NCBI RefSeq assembly: GCF_023217965.1
Contig: NZ_JALPSC010000001.1
Span: 496,001-560,000, forward strand
Reading direction: 5' to 3'
DNA from: Prevotella sp. E13-27
GTDB lineage: Bacteria; Bacteroidota; Bacteroidia; Bacteroidales; Bacteroidaceae
DNA: 64,000 nucleotides
Under the pieces are notes generated by a model. The model was given only the letters and a program-made list of their open reading frames with translations. It ran no database searches and was not told the DNA's origin. The position numbers were made by a program, and so were the translations under genes. Below, piece after piece: positions 55,819-64,000 of this stretch. The number at the start of each line of letters is the position of its first letter. The first letter of the stretch is position 1.

Positions 55819-58752
55819 TTAGTCGAAACGTCCATCGCTGTTAGCACAGAGAGGTCTTGAAATCTGGTGTACCGTACAGAACGATGAAGTCTCAATAGAT
55901 GTTGCCTTCGTTCTGTTTGTGTTATACCAATAGTCACGGCACATCTTGTTCACCACCTTACCACTGTCATTGGCATCAATGGTAAGTGTCTTTGTAGCAT
56001 CTTTCACATTTAGTTTTCCTGCACCTCCAGAGATGGATAGTTCCTTGGCTGCACCAATGGCATCAGTGCAGAGAGACAGTGAGTGGCTGCTCGGCTCAAC
56101 GTTTTCGTCAGCAAAGACCGACTCTACCATGAAGTGATACTTCACAAAGTCGCGAATCAAGCCAATAAGTCGCTTAGCCTCATTTCTATCAGCCAGTTCT
56201 GCAAGATAGGCCGTACGCTCGTCAGGAGAAAGGTGACCATTATTCAGTGAGTCAACCAACACGCTGTAAGCCTTAGTGTTATTTCCATACTTTGTCCAAA
56301 GAGCCTGAACATCCACCCAGTTAGGCAATCCGTTGGCGTAAGCCTCAGTCATAGCGGTATTGTCAGGGGCAAAAAGTGTATAGTTATAGGTCTTGAACAT
56401 CTTGACATTATAGTCAGGACAAGCCTGATTGATGGTTGTATTCTTCAAAGTCGCGGGGTCTGGATAGACATACTTATTAGTAAATATGATATAAGCATCC
56501 TGCTCGCTGTAGCCAAGCTTGTTTCCGTTGGCATCTTTCGACTCTTCCGGACTGATGTTTGCCCATTTCAGCAACGGCTCGTTTCCGAATGCCTCACAAG
56601 CCTTAAGGAACTCGCTGAGGTTAGTGTTTGACTTAAGCACGCTATAGACGCTCTCCACAGGTGGCTGTACCACGCGGTCAAGGCGATAGGTCTTACCATT
56701 CTTTTGGTCAAAGATCTCAGTAATCTCCGGAGTCTTAAATTTCACATCACTCGTAATATCGCGGCCAAAAAGTTTGCCGTTCTTCTGCCATTCACCCATC
56801 ACGCGTCCGTTGAGTTTATGTCCATCAACATAGATAGCGCCACCGTGCTTGGTCTTGTAGAAGTGGTTCTTTCCTATGAGTTCACCGCTGTTGAGCACCA
56901 ACGTGTGGTAGTTCAGAATATCCACCAACTGCGTCTTCACCTCAGAAATCGTCACGGGACGGGCTGCACCTTCTATCTCGCCTGTTGTCACATTATAATA
57001 ATAACGTTCGCATTTAAGCAGAGGTGAAACCTTGGAATCTGGCTCATAGTGGAAATAGAGCACGTCGGGACGTGGAGTTTTGTTGTCAGAGCTCAAATGG
57101 CCGAGTGTCGCAGGATCAAGATAGTAGAAACCGAACGCCCGGTCTTCAGGAACGAAGAATGCATAGTTGGCGCTCATGGCGAGAAGGTAGTACTTAAAGT
57201 CCACGCCGAGATAGTCGCCAGTCTTTATACCATCCTGCACTGCCCATCCCATCACTCTCATGTCGGGATAAACAGACGTAGGAGCGAGCACTGCCTGATA
57301 TTCGTCTGGAGCGAGCAATTCATCGATGACATATACAGCACCGTTATTGGCTATTGATATGTCATACTTGCCATCCTTACGATGTATCTTGCTTGTAGTC
57401 ATACCGAAGTTCTCACCGGCATCATTGATGATGGTCTCAAACTTGCTTGGCACGGTGTTAGAGAAGCGGTCTTTCATCAGGTTCTTCAGGAACGAAGCGA
57501 TGACAGCCTTGTTCTTTACTGCTATAGAGTCAATATGACGCTCGAGATTCTCCTCAGTATTAGGAAGACCTGTTGTGCCTGTACCATAAATATCAATAAG
57601 GTAGGCGCCGTTGCCGCCAGGGAGGAAGTATTTCTTCACAGCCTCATCTGTAGGAACGAAGAAAGCACCCATATCCATGATTGCATAGTCAATATTGGCT
57701 GAAGCATTGGCAGTCTTTGGATAGTAGCCGTTCCAACCTGGGTCGTAGTCAAGGAGTTCAGATCCCGAAACGAGGGTTCCGCCCATATGCGCAGGAGCTG
57801 CTCCGAGTTTCTCACCGCCCTGTGAACGGTTGCTCAGATAGCGCCACTGATAGATAGAGTCAATCTTCGGACGGTTATACTGCTGTGCCCAGTCATTATA
57901 AGCCTTGGTAGTCGTTGCATCATAGTAAGGAGCTGAGAAATAGTCGAGCATACGGCTAATGAGCTTTGTCTCATTGTTCTTACGTATCACTTGCGCCATA
58001 TTACCAGGAGGCAACAGCACGTTTTCCATCTGCTGAATATAGCCATTCTGACAGGTTACATCGCTCTTCAGAATCTTGTTATTGAAGATATAAGCGGTAC
58101 CGTTTGTAAACGGAGTGCCGGTGATTATTTCGAAGTCACTGTTCTCTCCAACGGTGCTTATACCGTTGTAGATCATGTATTCACGGAGCAGGTGCACCAT
58201 CATAGGTGTGGTATTGTCACTCACAACATGGATACCGTTCTGACGGAACTGATCCCAATAAGTGTTGTTACCAGGGAGATTCTTCTCGAACTGAATGGAG
58301 TCCGTCGTACTGATGTTTGTGGGATGTTTCAGAGCCTGTCCCTTCATCGGGGTGTTGGTACCGTTACTCACGTTTGGCAACAGGCTGATTAGCAGCGCAT
58401 TGTCAAGCATAGAGGAATAGAGCAACAGCTTCTTCTGGGCTTCAGTAAGCTCTTCATAGCTACTGACTCCCCAATCATTTTTCTGGAAGAACCGTGAGAA
58501 AGCTTCATCATTAGCAGGGAAGATGGTCTTCGAACCAGTGCGGTTGAGGGTCTCAGCATAGCCAAGATCATCAACGAGACGCAGGTAGGTCTTGAATGTT
58601 CCCGTTAAGTTTTTAGGATTCTCCAGTTCCGCATAGATGCTTCCTCCGAGCCACGAAGGCTGGCTATCCGCATCGACCTCTTCGTATTTATCTACGCATG
58701 AGGACATCAATCCTGCTAAGGCAAGAGAGACACAGAATAAGGTTTTTTTCAT
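55819..58752 (-). CDS. Large FAS1-repeat surface lipoprotein, 977 residues
   Basis: This protein leads the operon. The lipobox is AGLMSSC (C19), followed by acidic VDKYEEVDAD. Four FAS1-like regions can be read: about 35-260 (TGTFKTYLRLVDDLGYAETL, TIFPANDEAF), 330-490 (FFVPTDEAVKKYF, NNGAVYVIDELLAPDEY), 500-710 (YAFFVPEDRAFGFYYL, GGAIYVDGHKL) and 720-975 (VYSVLKSNTNLSEFLKACEA, YTLFAPDNTAMTEAY, DFVKYHFM). The third is the most diverged. This is long for bacterial FAS1 proteins, which usually have one or two domains. A scaffold or receptor role next to SusCD is inference. Confidence 0.85.
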   Translation of the reverse strand: MKKTLFCVSLALAGLMSSCVDKYEEVDADSQPSWLGGSIYAELENPKNLTGTFKTYLRLVDDLGYAETLNRTGSKTIFPANDEAFSRFFQKNDWGVSSYEELTEAQKKLLLYSSMLDNALLISLLPNVSNGTNTPMKGQALKHPTNISTTDSIQFEKNLPGNNTYWDQFRQNGIHVVSDNTTPMMVHLLREYMIYNGISTVGENSDFEIITGTPFTNGTAYIFNNKILKSDVTCQNGYIQQMENVLLPPGNMAQVIRKNNETKLISRMLDYFSAPYYDATTTKAYNDWAQQYNRPKIDSIYQWRYLSNRSQGGEKLGAAPAHMGGTLVSGSELLDYDPGWNGYYPKTANASANIDYAIMDMGAFFVPTDEAVKKYFLPGGNGAYLIDIYGTGTTGLPNTEENLERHIDSIAVKNKAVIASFLKNLMKDRFSNTVPSKFETIINDAGENFGMTTSKIHRKDGKYDISIANNGAVYVIDELLAPDEYQAVLAPTSVYPDMRVMGWAVQDGIKTGDYLGVDFKYYLLAMSANYAFFVPEDRAFGFYYLDPATLGHLSSDNKTPRPDVLYFHYEPDSKVSPLLKCERYYYNVTTGEIEGAARPVTISEVKTQLVDILNYHTLVLNSGELIGKNHFYKTKHGGAIYVDGHKLNGRVMGEWQKNGKLFGRDITSDVKFKTPEITEIFDQKNGKTYRLDRVVQPPVESVYSVLKSNTNLSEFLKACEAFGNEPLLKWANISPEESKDANGNKLGYSEQDAYIIFTNKYVYPDPATLKNTTINQACPDYNVKMFKTYNYTLFAPDNTAMTEAYANGLPNWVDVQALWTKYGNNTKAYSVLVDSLNNGHLSPDERTAYLAELADRNEAKRLIGLIRDFVKYHFMVESVFADENVEPSSHSLSLCTDAIGAAKELSISGGAGKLNVKDATKTLTIDANDSGKVVNKMCRDYWYNTNRTKATSIETSSFCTVHQISRPLCANSDGRFD

Positions 58753-58817
58753 AAAAAGTTATTAGCTAATATTGTTTGTTTTATTTCGAAATATTCGTAG
58801 TTTGTGTATTCAGTTTG

Positions 58818-58849
58818 CAAAATAAGCAAAAAATAATTAAACAAACAAA
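58818..58849 (-). promoter_or_regulatory. Promoter of the FAS1/SusCD operon
   Basis: Minus-strand TTTG (58846-58849), 20-bp spacer, TTATTTTG (58818-58825) followed by C. The -7 box differs from consensus at its second base. It would drive all seven genes down to 41202, with a leader of about 60 nt. Confidence 0.6.
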
Positions 58850-58911
58850 CATTTCACTCAAAAATAATTGACATTTAACTACACTTTTTGTAACTGTCCC
58901 AAATACAAAAA

Positions 58912-58946
58912 AAGTCGGAGAGCTGCATCGCGGCTCTCCGACTTTG
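58912..58946 (-). terminator. Terminator after the 976-residue T9SS-cargo gene
   Basis: AAAGTCGGAGAGC and its exact complement form a 13-bp stem with a 9-base loop, followed on the minus strand by TTTTTTTG. It isolates the gene at 58970 from the FAS1/SusCD operon. Confidence 0.93.
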
Positions 58947-58969
58947 AGATTTTTTATATGTTAAGTGAA

Positions 58970-61900
58970 TTACTTCACCACATATTTCTTACCGTTCATG
59001 ATATACATTCCCTTCTGAGGAACAGCGTTCAGGCGCACACCTGTGATGCTGTAAATAGCACCTGCATTAGCCTTCGACTTGTTTGCAACCTCCTGGATAG
59101 CAGAGGTATCAGCTCTGTGTGGAGTAAGGATATCTTCCTCGAAGTCCTCAGGAGCATCGCCATAGACATATATCTTTAAGTTATCGAACCAACTACGGCG
59201 AGCAGAGTTATTCTGAGAGCTGTAATTAGAAGACAGCGAGAACGAAGTAATCATGCTATCGAAATCTTCAGCAGCGCCTTCAGGAACAAGTGCCACAGCA
59301 GGTGCATCAAGAGTTCCCGCATTGCTGTTAACGATTGTCAGTTTTTGAGTCTTATTCTTATAGTCGATGGTCATAGATACTGATGACTTATTTTTGGCGT
59401 CAGTATAAATCTGAGCATTATTCTGCGTTTTACCACCTTTTGTTGAGATATATTTATCCAAATCACCATTTGTAACACCAAACGTAGAAGATGATGTACC
59501 TTGACTATTCCAACGCTGAATCTTGGCAACTTCAGTACCTGCAGCATTCTTAAGGGCGAAGGTTGTCCAACACTTGTTCAGATAGCCACCCCAGAAGTCG
59601 AATGAAACAACTACCATTCCACCCTCGGAAATCTCAGGCAAAGCAACAGTCGCTTCAGGACTTCCAACATGCAACACATCCAATGCCTCATCACCATAAC
59701 CAAGAGACCAAGCGTAGCCAAGTTTCGGTCCGATTCCTGTTCCGTCACCATGCTCAAGATCAACAGAGCCATCTGCAAACTTCATCTCACCTGCTGCGCC
59801 TTTAATAACATAGTAAGGAGCAATGCCATCATCTTCGGGAGTAACCTTTTCGAAATCATTTGTGAAGTCGATATCGACAACCGGCTGAACGACAGCAGAA
59901 GCAAGGAATGTCTCAACAGCAGCTTCAAGTTCTACCTTTGCATCAGCCAGAGTGGTAGAGTCAGCTACGCGAGTAGCATCTGTTGTATTTGCACGTACAG
60001 CATTAATAGTATTGATAGCCTTCTCAATAGCAGTCTTGAATGTCGCACGGTCACCTGTAGCATTGGTACCCTTATTGCGGGTCTTCTTAGCTTCATCAAT
60101 GGCATTAGCCAATTCAGTGAAAGGCGCATTTAAGTTGGTAACATACTTAGATGCATTCTGATAGCCGCGAACAAGGAGCCAACGCAGAGGATCATTATCC
60201 TTAGATGAAGGATCGTCAAGAGTATTAGGATCTGTTACACCCTGCCACTGAGCCCAGTCATTAAGCTCGTCGGTAGAAGCAACGCCAGCATCCTTACCTT
60301 CCTCATTCACCCATCCCTTAGCCTTTATAGCATGGAGATATGGATCCCATTTCACAAGAGCAACATGCAGAGAGTCCTGACCCCAAGGATAGTTACCGTT
60401 CTTTACAAGGTTCCATACACCCATCTGACCATTAACAGCAGCATTATACTGAGCGATGAAAGTCTTCCAAGCCTCAACGTGCTTAATCTTGTCGTTAATC
60501 TCCTTGTCGAAGACACGGATAACAGTATTCTTTATCTGGAATGCGCCACCATTAGTTGTACCCGGCCAAAAAACTCCTGCACGGAAAACTCCATCTTCAG
60601 CGACCTCAGAAATCATGCTGAAGCTCTGATAATCCTCACCTGAGATTGCTGGAAGATCGATTGTGTCATTCACAATGAACATCTTGCAACCCTCTGTTGT
60701 AAGATTGAAGGAGAGAGGATTGCAGGGCCATGAACCCTTACCTGTGTTTGCATTACGAATATCAGCTGCAAAATAGTACTTACCTGCAGGGAAGTCCTCA
60801 TGGAAGGCCGCATAAGTTGCGGTATAATTACCATAGCCTGTTTGGATGGCAGAGCGAAGCACATCCTGCTCAGTGTCGAGGTGTCCCCAGTTACCACCCT
60901 TTAGGTCGAGTTTGTAGCTGGCGCTGTAAGCTCCGCCACGTCCCCAGGTAGACAGGTTAGCGATATTCAGGCCAGGAATAAGGTCAACAACATCAGTTGA
61001 CTTGATGTCCATATAGCTCTTAACGAGGTTATCGAAAGCAGTAATCATTGACTGAGCTGTGGCAGGATTATCCAGCTGACCTGCATCAAGCATACCCTTC
61101 ACACGATTAACCATCTGTTCCACTGAAGACTTAATCTTATTGCCATTCTCATCATCTGCATCGGGAGTGAAGTTCTCGTTTGCAAGGATGTCATTAACAT
61201 AGGCAATCTTCTTCAAGATGATACGATCGTCAGAGACAACATCTGCTGCACGAAGCTCAAAACCGGTTACCATGGTGTTGGTTGTCAGCTTCTCAAAGTG
61301 CATAACCAACTTGCCAGGAGTAACTGCCTCTTGAGTGCTCAGCTCATAAGCATCAACGGTGAAAGAGAAAGCCACCTGCTTCCAGTCAGAAGTATAGTTA
61401 CCTGCCTGAGCCACAGAGATAACTGTATCAGGAAGAGCAATCTGACTTCGGTCGAAGCCACCGCCATCAGTGGTAAGATAGAAGTCGAGGTAGTTGGCGG
61501 GGAAAGAATAGGTTGTCACGCCGTCTGCTGTTGTTGCCGTCATTGCAGCTGCAGTATTCTGATAGGCATCGCCCTTAACCCAGTAAGAGATAACATAAGT
61601 ACCAGGTTGCAGTGTCCAAGCATTGCAAAGCGCAGCGCCTTCATTAGCGCCCTTAGACTGAAGTACATTCTCGCCATTAGGACCCAAACCGGCTTCAACA
61701 GACCAAGTGTCGGCATCAACGCCGGCAGCACCATCGCTGGAGAACCAACCATTTGTACCGTCAGAGAAATCACCATTCGTGATGACGTTCTCACCTGTAA
61801 TCTTCACTCGTCCGTCAACAGTATATACATAGGTAGCCTGAGCATTTGCCACTACTGTACACACCAAAGCGAAGAGTGTTAAAAGTAGATTTTTACGCAT
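58970..61900 (-). CDS. Large secreted multidomain protein with T9SS-type C-terminal tail
   Basis: This 976-residue exported protein has a signal peptide MRKNLLLTLFALVCTVVANA. A carbohydrate-binding-like beta-sandwich begins near residue 35 (NVITNGDFSDGTNGWF), and a second such region lies near 305-470. A helical stretch follows (FIVAR-like, about 615-690, AIEKAINTINAVR and AKVELEAAVETFL). A concanavalin-like sandwich covers about 700-910 (VVVSFDFWGGYLNKCWTTFA), then a sorting tail ending IYSITGVRL and KGMYIMNGKKYVVK. No catalytic motif was recognised. The tail closely matches that of the HExxH protein at 14990. It is monocistronic, with its own promoter and terminator. Confidence 0.78.
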   Translation of the reverse strand: MRKNLLLTLFALVCTVVANAQATYVYTVDGRVKITGENVITNGDFSDGTNGWFSSDGAAGVDADTWSVEAGLGPNGENVLQSKGANEGAALCNAWTLQPGTYVISYWVKGDAYQNTAAAMTATTADGVTTYSFPANYLDFYLTTDGGGFDRSQIALPDTVISVAQAGNYTSDWKQVAFSFTVDAYELSTQEAVTPGKLVMHFEKLTTNTMVTGFELRAADVVSDDRIILKKIAYVNDILANENFTPDADDENGNKIKSSVEQMVNRVKGMLDAGQLDNPATAQSMITAFDNLVKSYMDIKSTDVVDLIPGLNIANLSTWGRGGAYSASYKLDLKGGNWGHLDTEQDVLRSAIQTGYGNYTATYAAFHEDFPAGKYYFAADIRNANTGKGSWPCNPLSFNLTTEGCKMFIVNDTIDLPAISGEDYQSFSMISEVAEDGVFRAGVFWPGTTNGGAFQIKNTVIRVFDKEINDKIKHVEAWKTFIAQYNAAVNGQMGVWNLVKNGNYPWGQDSLHVALVKWDPYLHAIKAKGWVNEEGKDAGVASTDELNDWAQWQGVTDPNTLDDPSSKDNDPLRWLLVRGYQNASKYVTNLNAPFTELANAIDEAKKTRNKGTNATGDRATFKTAIEKAINTINAVRANTTDATRVADSTTLADAKVELEAAVETFLASAVVQPVVDIDFTNDFEKVTPEDDGIAPYYVIKGAAGEMKFADGSVDLEHGDGTGIGPKLGYAWSLGYGDEALDVLHVGSPEATVALPEISEGGMVVVSFDFWGGYLNKCWTTFALKNAAGTEVAKIQRWNSQGTSSSTFGVTNGDLDKYISTKGGKTQNNAQIYTDAKNKSSVSMTIDYKNKTQKLTIVNSNAGTLDAPAVALVPEGAAEDFDSMITSFSLSSNYSSQNNSARRSWFDNLKIYVYGDAPEDFEEDILTPHRADTSAIQEVANKSKANAGAIYSITGVRLNAVPQKGMYIMNGKKYVVK

Positions 61901-61975
61901 AATTAAAAGATGTTAGTTATTAATAAATATATTTACGTTTGTTTTGGTATAACTATAGACTTAGTAGTTTGGGTG

Positions 61976-62007
61976 CAAAGATAGAGATTATTTGAATATG
62001 GAACAAG
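61976..62007 (-). promoter_or_regulatory. Promoter of the 976-residue T9SS-cargo gene
   Basis: Minus-strand CTTG (62004-62007), 20-bp spacer, TATCTTTG (61976-61983) followed by C. The -33 element sits directly behind the T tract of the upstream terminator. The leader is about 70 nt. Confidence 0.75.
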
Positions 62008-62011
62008 AAAA

Positions 62012-62043
62012 AATGGGGACGTAATTTGACAAACATCCCCATT
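62012..62043 (-). terminator. Terminator after the beta-strand-repeat protein gene
   Basis: AATGGGGA/TCCCCATT stem with a 16-base loop, followed by a T run on the minus strand. T runs occur on both sides. Confidence 0.8.
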
Positions 62044-62069
62044 TTTTGCTACTGAGCCTATAAAAAGCT

Positions 62070-64000
62070 CTATCTAACCACGATTTTTGATATTTCCGAG
62101 CGATAGCCGTCACGCATACGGACTATATAGGTACCTGAGCAGAGTGTTGTTCCTTGAGCGGTGAGCAGCTTGGAGATGTTCTGCTTCTGCGCCTTCAGCG
62201 AAGCCACCTTCACGCCATTGGCGGTGAACACCTCACAGTCCACGACAGCAGTGCTCTTAATTGCACCAATGCCTGAAATATCATCTGTCACTCGGAGCAC
62301 ACCGTTTTTCTCAGTCAGTCCAGTAGCATCCCAATAGAGACCATCGGGAAGTGCTGGCAAATCCAACTTGGGAGTACCGCTAAATGTTCTCTCAACAGTC
62401 CACAGTTGGAAGGAATCGTCCTTCTTCGGTGTGTAGCCTCCAACGAAGGTCACCTTCACCGTTCCATTCATGGTAAGGCTACCCACGGTGAGTTTCGAAC
62501 AGCTGGTGCTGCCAATAAGGAAGTTTGCTGTGCCACCATTATTAACGGTTATCATTCCGAGCGCGCCAGTCTTCATCTCACCAGGTGTCTCCTCATCGAA
62601 GAAAGAAGCACAGGGAATGATTTCGCCACCGCTCTCTACTCGCAGCGTAGAGAACATGGCCTGACCAACAATCCTTCCGGTGCCTTTCACTGTCGTGGTG
62701 TTAGCGCCGTTGAGGAAGTTCTCTACGAGGACATCCCAGAACGTTACGGTACCCTCCTCCACTGTCAGTGCACCATTTATCTTGCCTAATGTCGTGATAA
62801 CCAAACGACCTGTACCGCGCTTTGTCAGTGGTGAAGTGCTCTTTGCAATGGTGTTGCCATAAGGATCGGTACGAGCAGAAGTAACACCAATCTCAGTGTT
62901 CAGATAGAGGTCTTTATCTTTGGTATCGATAATCCACTGACCAGAACCGGTTAGCGTACCTTCGCCTTCCACTCCACCGAGGATGATGTTCTTGCCTTCA
63001 TTGCTCACGCGTACATCTTTTTGAACGCTGAGTGTTGCGTTGGGCAGACCATTGGTGTTGCGGAATGCCCAGACGGGATCATAGCTCTTCTTGTTCTGAC
63101 GGTTATCCTTGTAAGCCTTAACGGTGCCTGTGAACTGGCTCCAGTCGCCATCGAAATAGCAACGTACACCGCCAGTATATACATTGAAAGTGCCCTCGCC
63201 AGTGAGCGTACCGGTATAGGTAGAGCGGTAACCTGCCTTCAGTGTGCCGCTCTTTCCCTTCGGCACTACGAAGTTGGCTTTATTGTTGATGTTAGAGCTT
63301 TCATTGTTAGCTGCCACAAGAGTACCATTCTGGAACTCCACTGTAGCGGGAAGCTGTTCAGTACTATTATATTCCACATCAGCCACTGTTCCGCCTTTTA
63401 TGAGAAGAGTACTGAAGGTGTTTGAAGCGCCAATAGTCATTGTGCCTGCGCCTGTCTTTACGACAGTAGCGCCAGTACCCTTGATGCCTTTGTTAAGAGT
63501 GAGCGTCATGTTGGTTGGCACGTCAAGAGTGGCATTACCGCTGACTGTAAACGGCTGGTCGGTGATGATGGGCTGGCTCACTGAAAGCGCTGCACCATCG
63601 TTGATAGTAATCTTCTGGCTAACGTTACCAAGAGCGCCGTAGTTGATACCTGTAACGTTGGCAAGAGCGTTGACAACGAGGGTTCCCTCATTGATGGTGG
63701 TTGCGCCGGTGCGGTTCTCGGTATTGATAGTAACCTTTGCCTTTCCGTTCTTGGTAATAGTGCCGCCACCAAGGATGCTGTCACCAGTAAGTGTATATGC
63801 AAGGGTGTTATTGTTAAAGGTGATGCTGTTTGGACTGACGGCTCCCTTAACAACAACATTGCCCGTAGCGGCATTGTCATCGAACACTATATCGTCGCCT
63901 TGAGCTGCATAGACATCCTCTTCATCTGTGTTCTTAAAGTTCTTGGTCTCAGCAAGATCCCACACATTACTTGTTGCAGTGCCATTCCAAACAACAGTGG
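62070..64000 (-). CDS. Autotransporter-type beta-strand repeat protein with T9SS-type tail (partial, 5' end outside window)
   Basis: At least 643 codons are visible and the frame is open to the right edge, so the true start is outside. The sequence has repeats of the autotransporter-associated beta-strand type: VWNGTATSNVWD at the edge, QGDDIVFDDN, SILGGGTITKNGKAKVTI, TGATTINEGTLVVNAL, VVKTGAGTMTIGASNTF, and again PLTKRGTGRLVITTLGKI. These form a right-handed beta-helix passenger in type V systems. Here there is no C-terminal barrel. The end (VFTANGVKVASL, SGTYIVRMRDG, SKIVVR) resembles a T9SS sorting domain, so export by the Por/Gld system is inferred. Confidence 0.82.
   Translation of the reverse strand, partial: TVVWNGTATSNVWDLAETKNFKNTDEEDVYAAQGDDIVFDDNAATGNVVVKGAVSPNSITFNNNTLAYTLTGDSILGGGTITKNGKAKVTINTENRTGATTINEGTLVVNALANVTGINYGALGNVSQKITINDGAALSVSQPIITDQPFTVSGNATLDVPTNMTLTLNKGIKGTGATVVKTGAGTMTIGASNTFSTLLIKGGTVADVEYNSTEQLPATVEFQNGTLVAANNESSNINNKANFVVPKGKSGTLKAGYRSTYTGTLTGEGTFNVYTGGVRCYFDGDWSQFTGTVKAYKDNRQNKKSYDPVWAFRNTNGLPNATLSVQKDVRVSNEGKNIILGGVEGEGTLTGSGQWIIDTKDKDLYLNTEIGVTSARTDPYGNTIAKSTSPLTKRGTGRLVITTLGKINGALTVEEGTVTFWDVLVENFLNGANTTTVKGTGRIVGQAMFSTLRVESGGEIIPCASFFDEETPGEMKTGALGMITVNNGGTANFLIGSTSCSKLTVGSLTMNGTVKVTFVGGYTPKKDDSFQLWTVERTFSGTPKLDLPALPDGLYWDATGLTEKNGVLRVTDDISGIGAIKSTAVVDCEVFTANGVKVASLKAQKQNISKLLTAQGTTLCSGTYIVRMRDGYRSEISKIVVR

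Noticed and set aside
41202..58752. Classical polysaccharide utilisation locus
   Set aside because: No carbohydrate-active enzyme or PUL-type regulator is present, so the term would imply a function the sequence does not show.

Overview
The window is a chromosomal segment of a Bacteroidales bacterium, most likely a Prevotella-like member of Prevotellaceae. Evidence: two SusC/SusD outer-membrane pairs, a PorP-GldKLMN type IX secretion (T9SS) operon, cargo proteins with T9SS-type C-terminal tails, promoters of the Bacteroidetes form (TTTG/CTTG-N19/20-TAnnTTTGC), and starts without Shine-Dalgarno sequences. No phage, insertion sequence, CRISPR array or rRNA gene was seen.

Layout. 1-13300 (minus strand) is the information-processing block, in transcription order: rpsU, xerC-like recombinase, short hpf; then tRNA-Thr(UGU), tRNA-Tyr(GUA), tRNA-Gly(UCC), tRNA-Thr(GGU), tuf, tRNA-Trp, secE, nusG, rplK, rplA, rplJ, rplL, rpoB and rpoC (cut by the left edge). 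13300-13770 is a gene-poor gap with a decaying 22-bp direct repeat. 13770-20640 (plus strand) holds a membrane metallophosphoesterase, a secreted HExxH peptidase-like T9SS cargo, and pflB-pflA for anaerobic pyruvate cleavage. 20667-29674 (plus) is porP-gldK-gldL-gldM-gldN, a small beta-barrel protein and priA. 29684-35763 (minus) holds a FadL-like porin, an M23/LysM peptidase, and the DJ-1/ispD/recG operon. 35841-41126 (plus) holds nadK with an ABC exporter, then nnr with a DUF4831-like protein.

41202-58752 (minus) is a compact seven-gene run: FAS1 lipoprotein, susC, susD, FAS1 lipoprotein, FAS1 lipoprotein, susC, susD. It has one recognisable promoter upstream and one strong bidirectional terminator downstream. 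It contains no glycoside hydrolase, sulfatase, peptidase or regulator, so it is not a standard polysaccharide utilisation locus; it is the best candidate here for an undescribed surface system. 58970-64000 (minus) encodes two further secreted T9SS-type proteins, the last running off the right edge.

The T9SS operon would export the proteins at 14990, 58970 and 62070, and the SusCD/FAS1 proteins would share the outer membrane with them. A second layer is non-coding: several spacers are built from degenerate direct repeats with a strict 8-10 bp period. Three are phased on the tetranucleotide CTAG, and one is a 9-bp unit between gldL and gldM. Two genes (pflA and gldL) also carry in-frame 15-bp repeat expansions.
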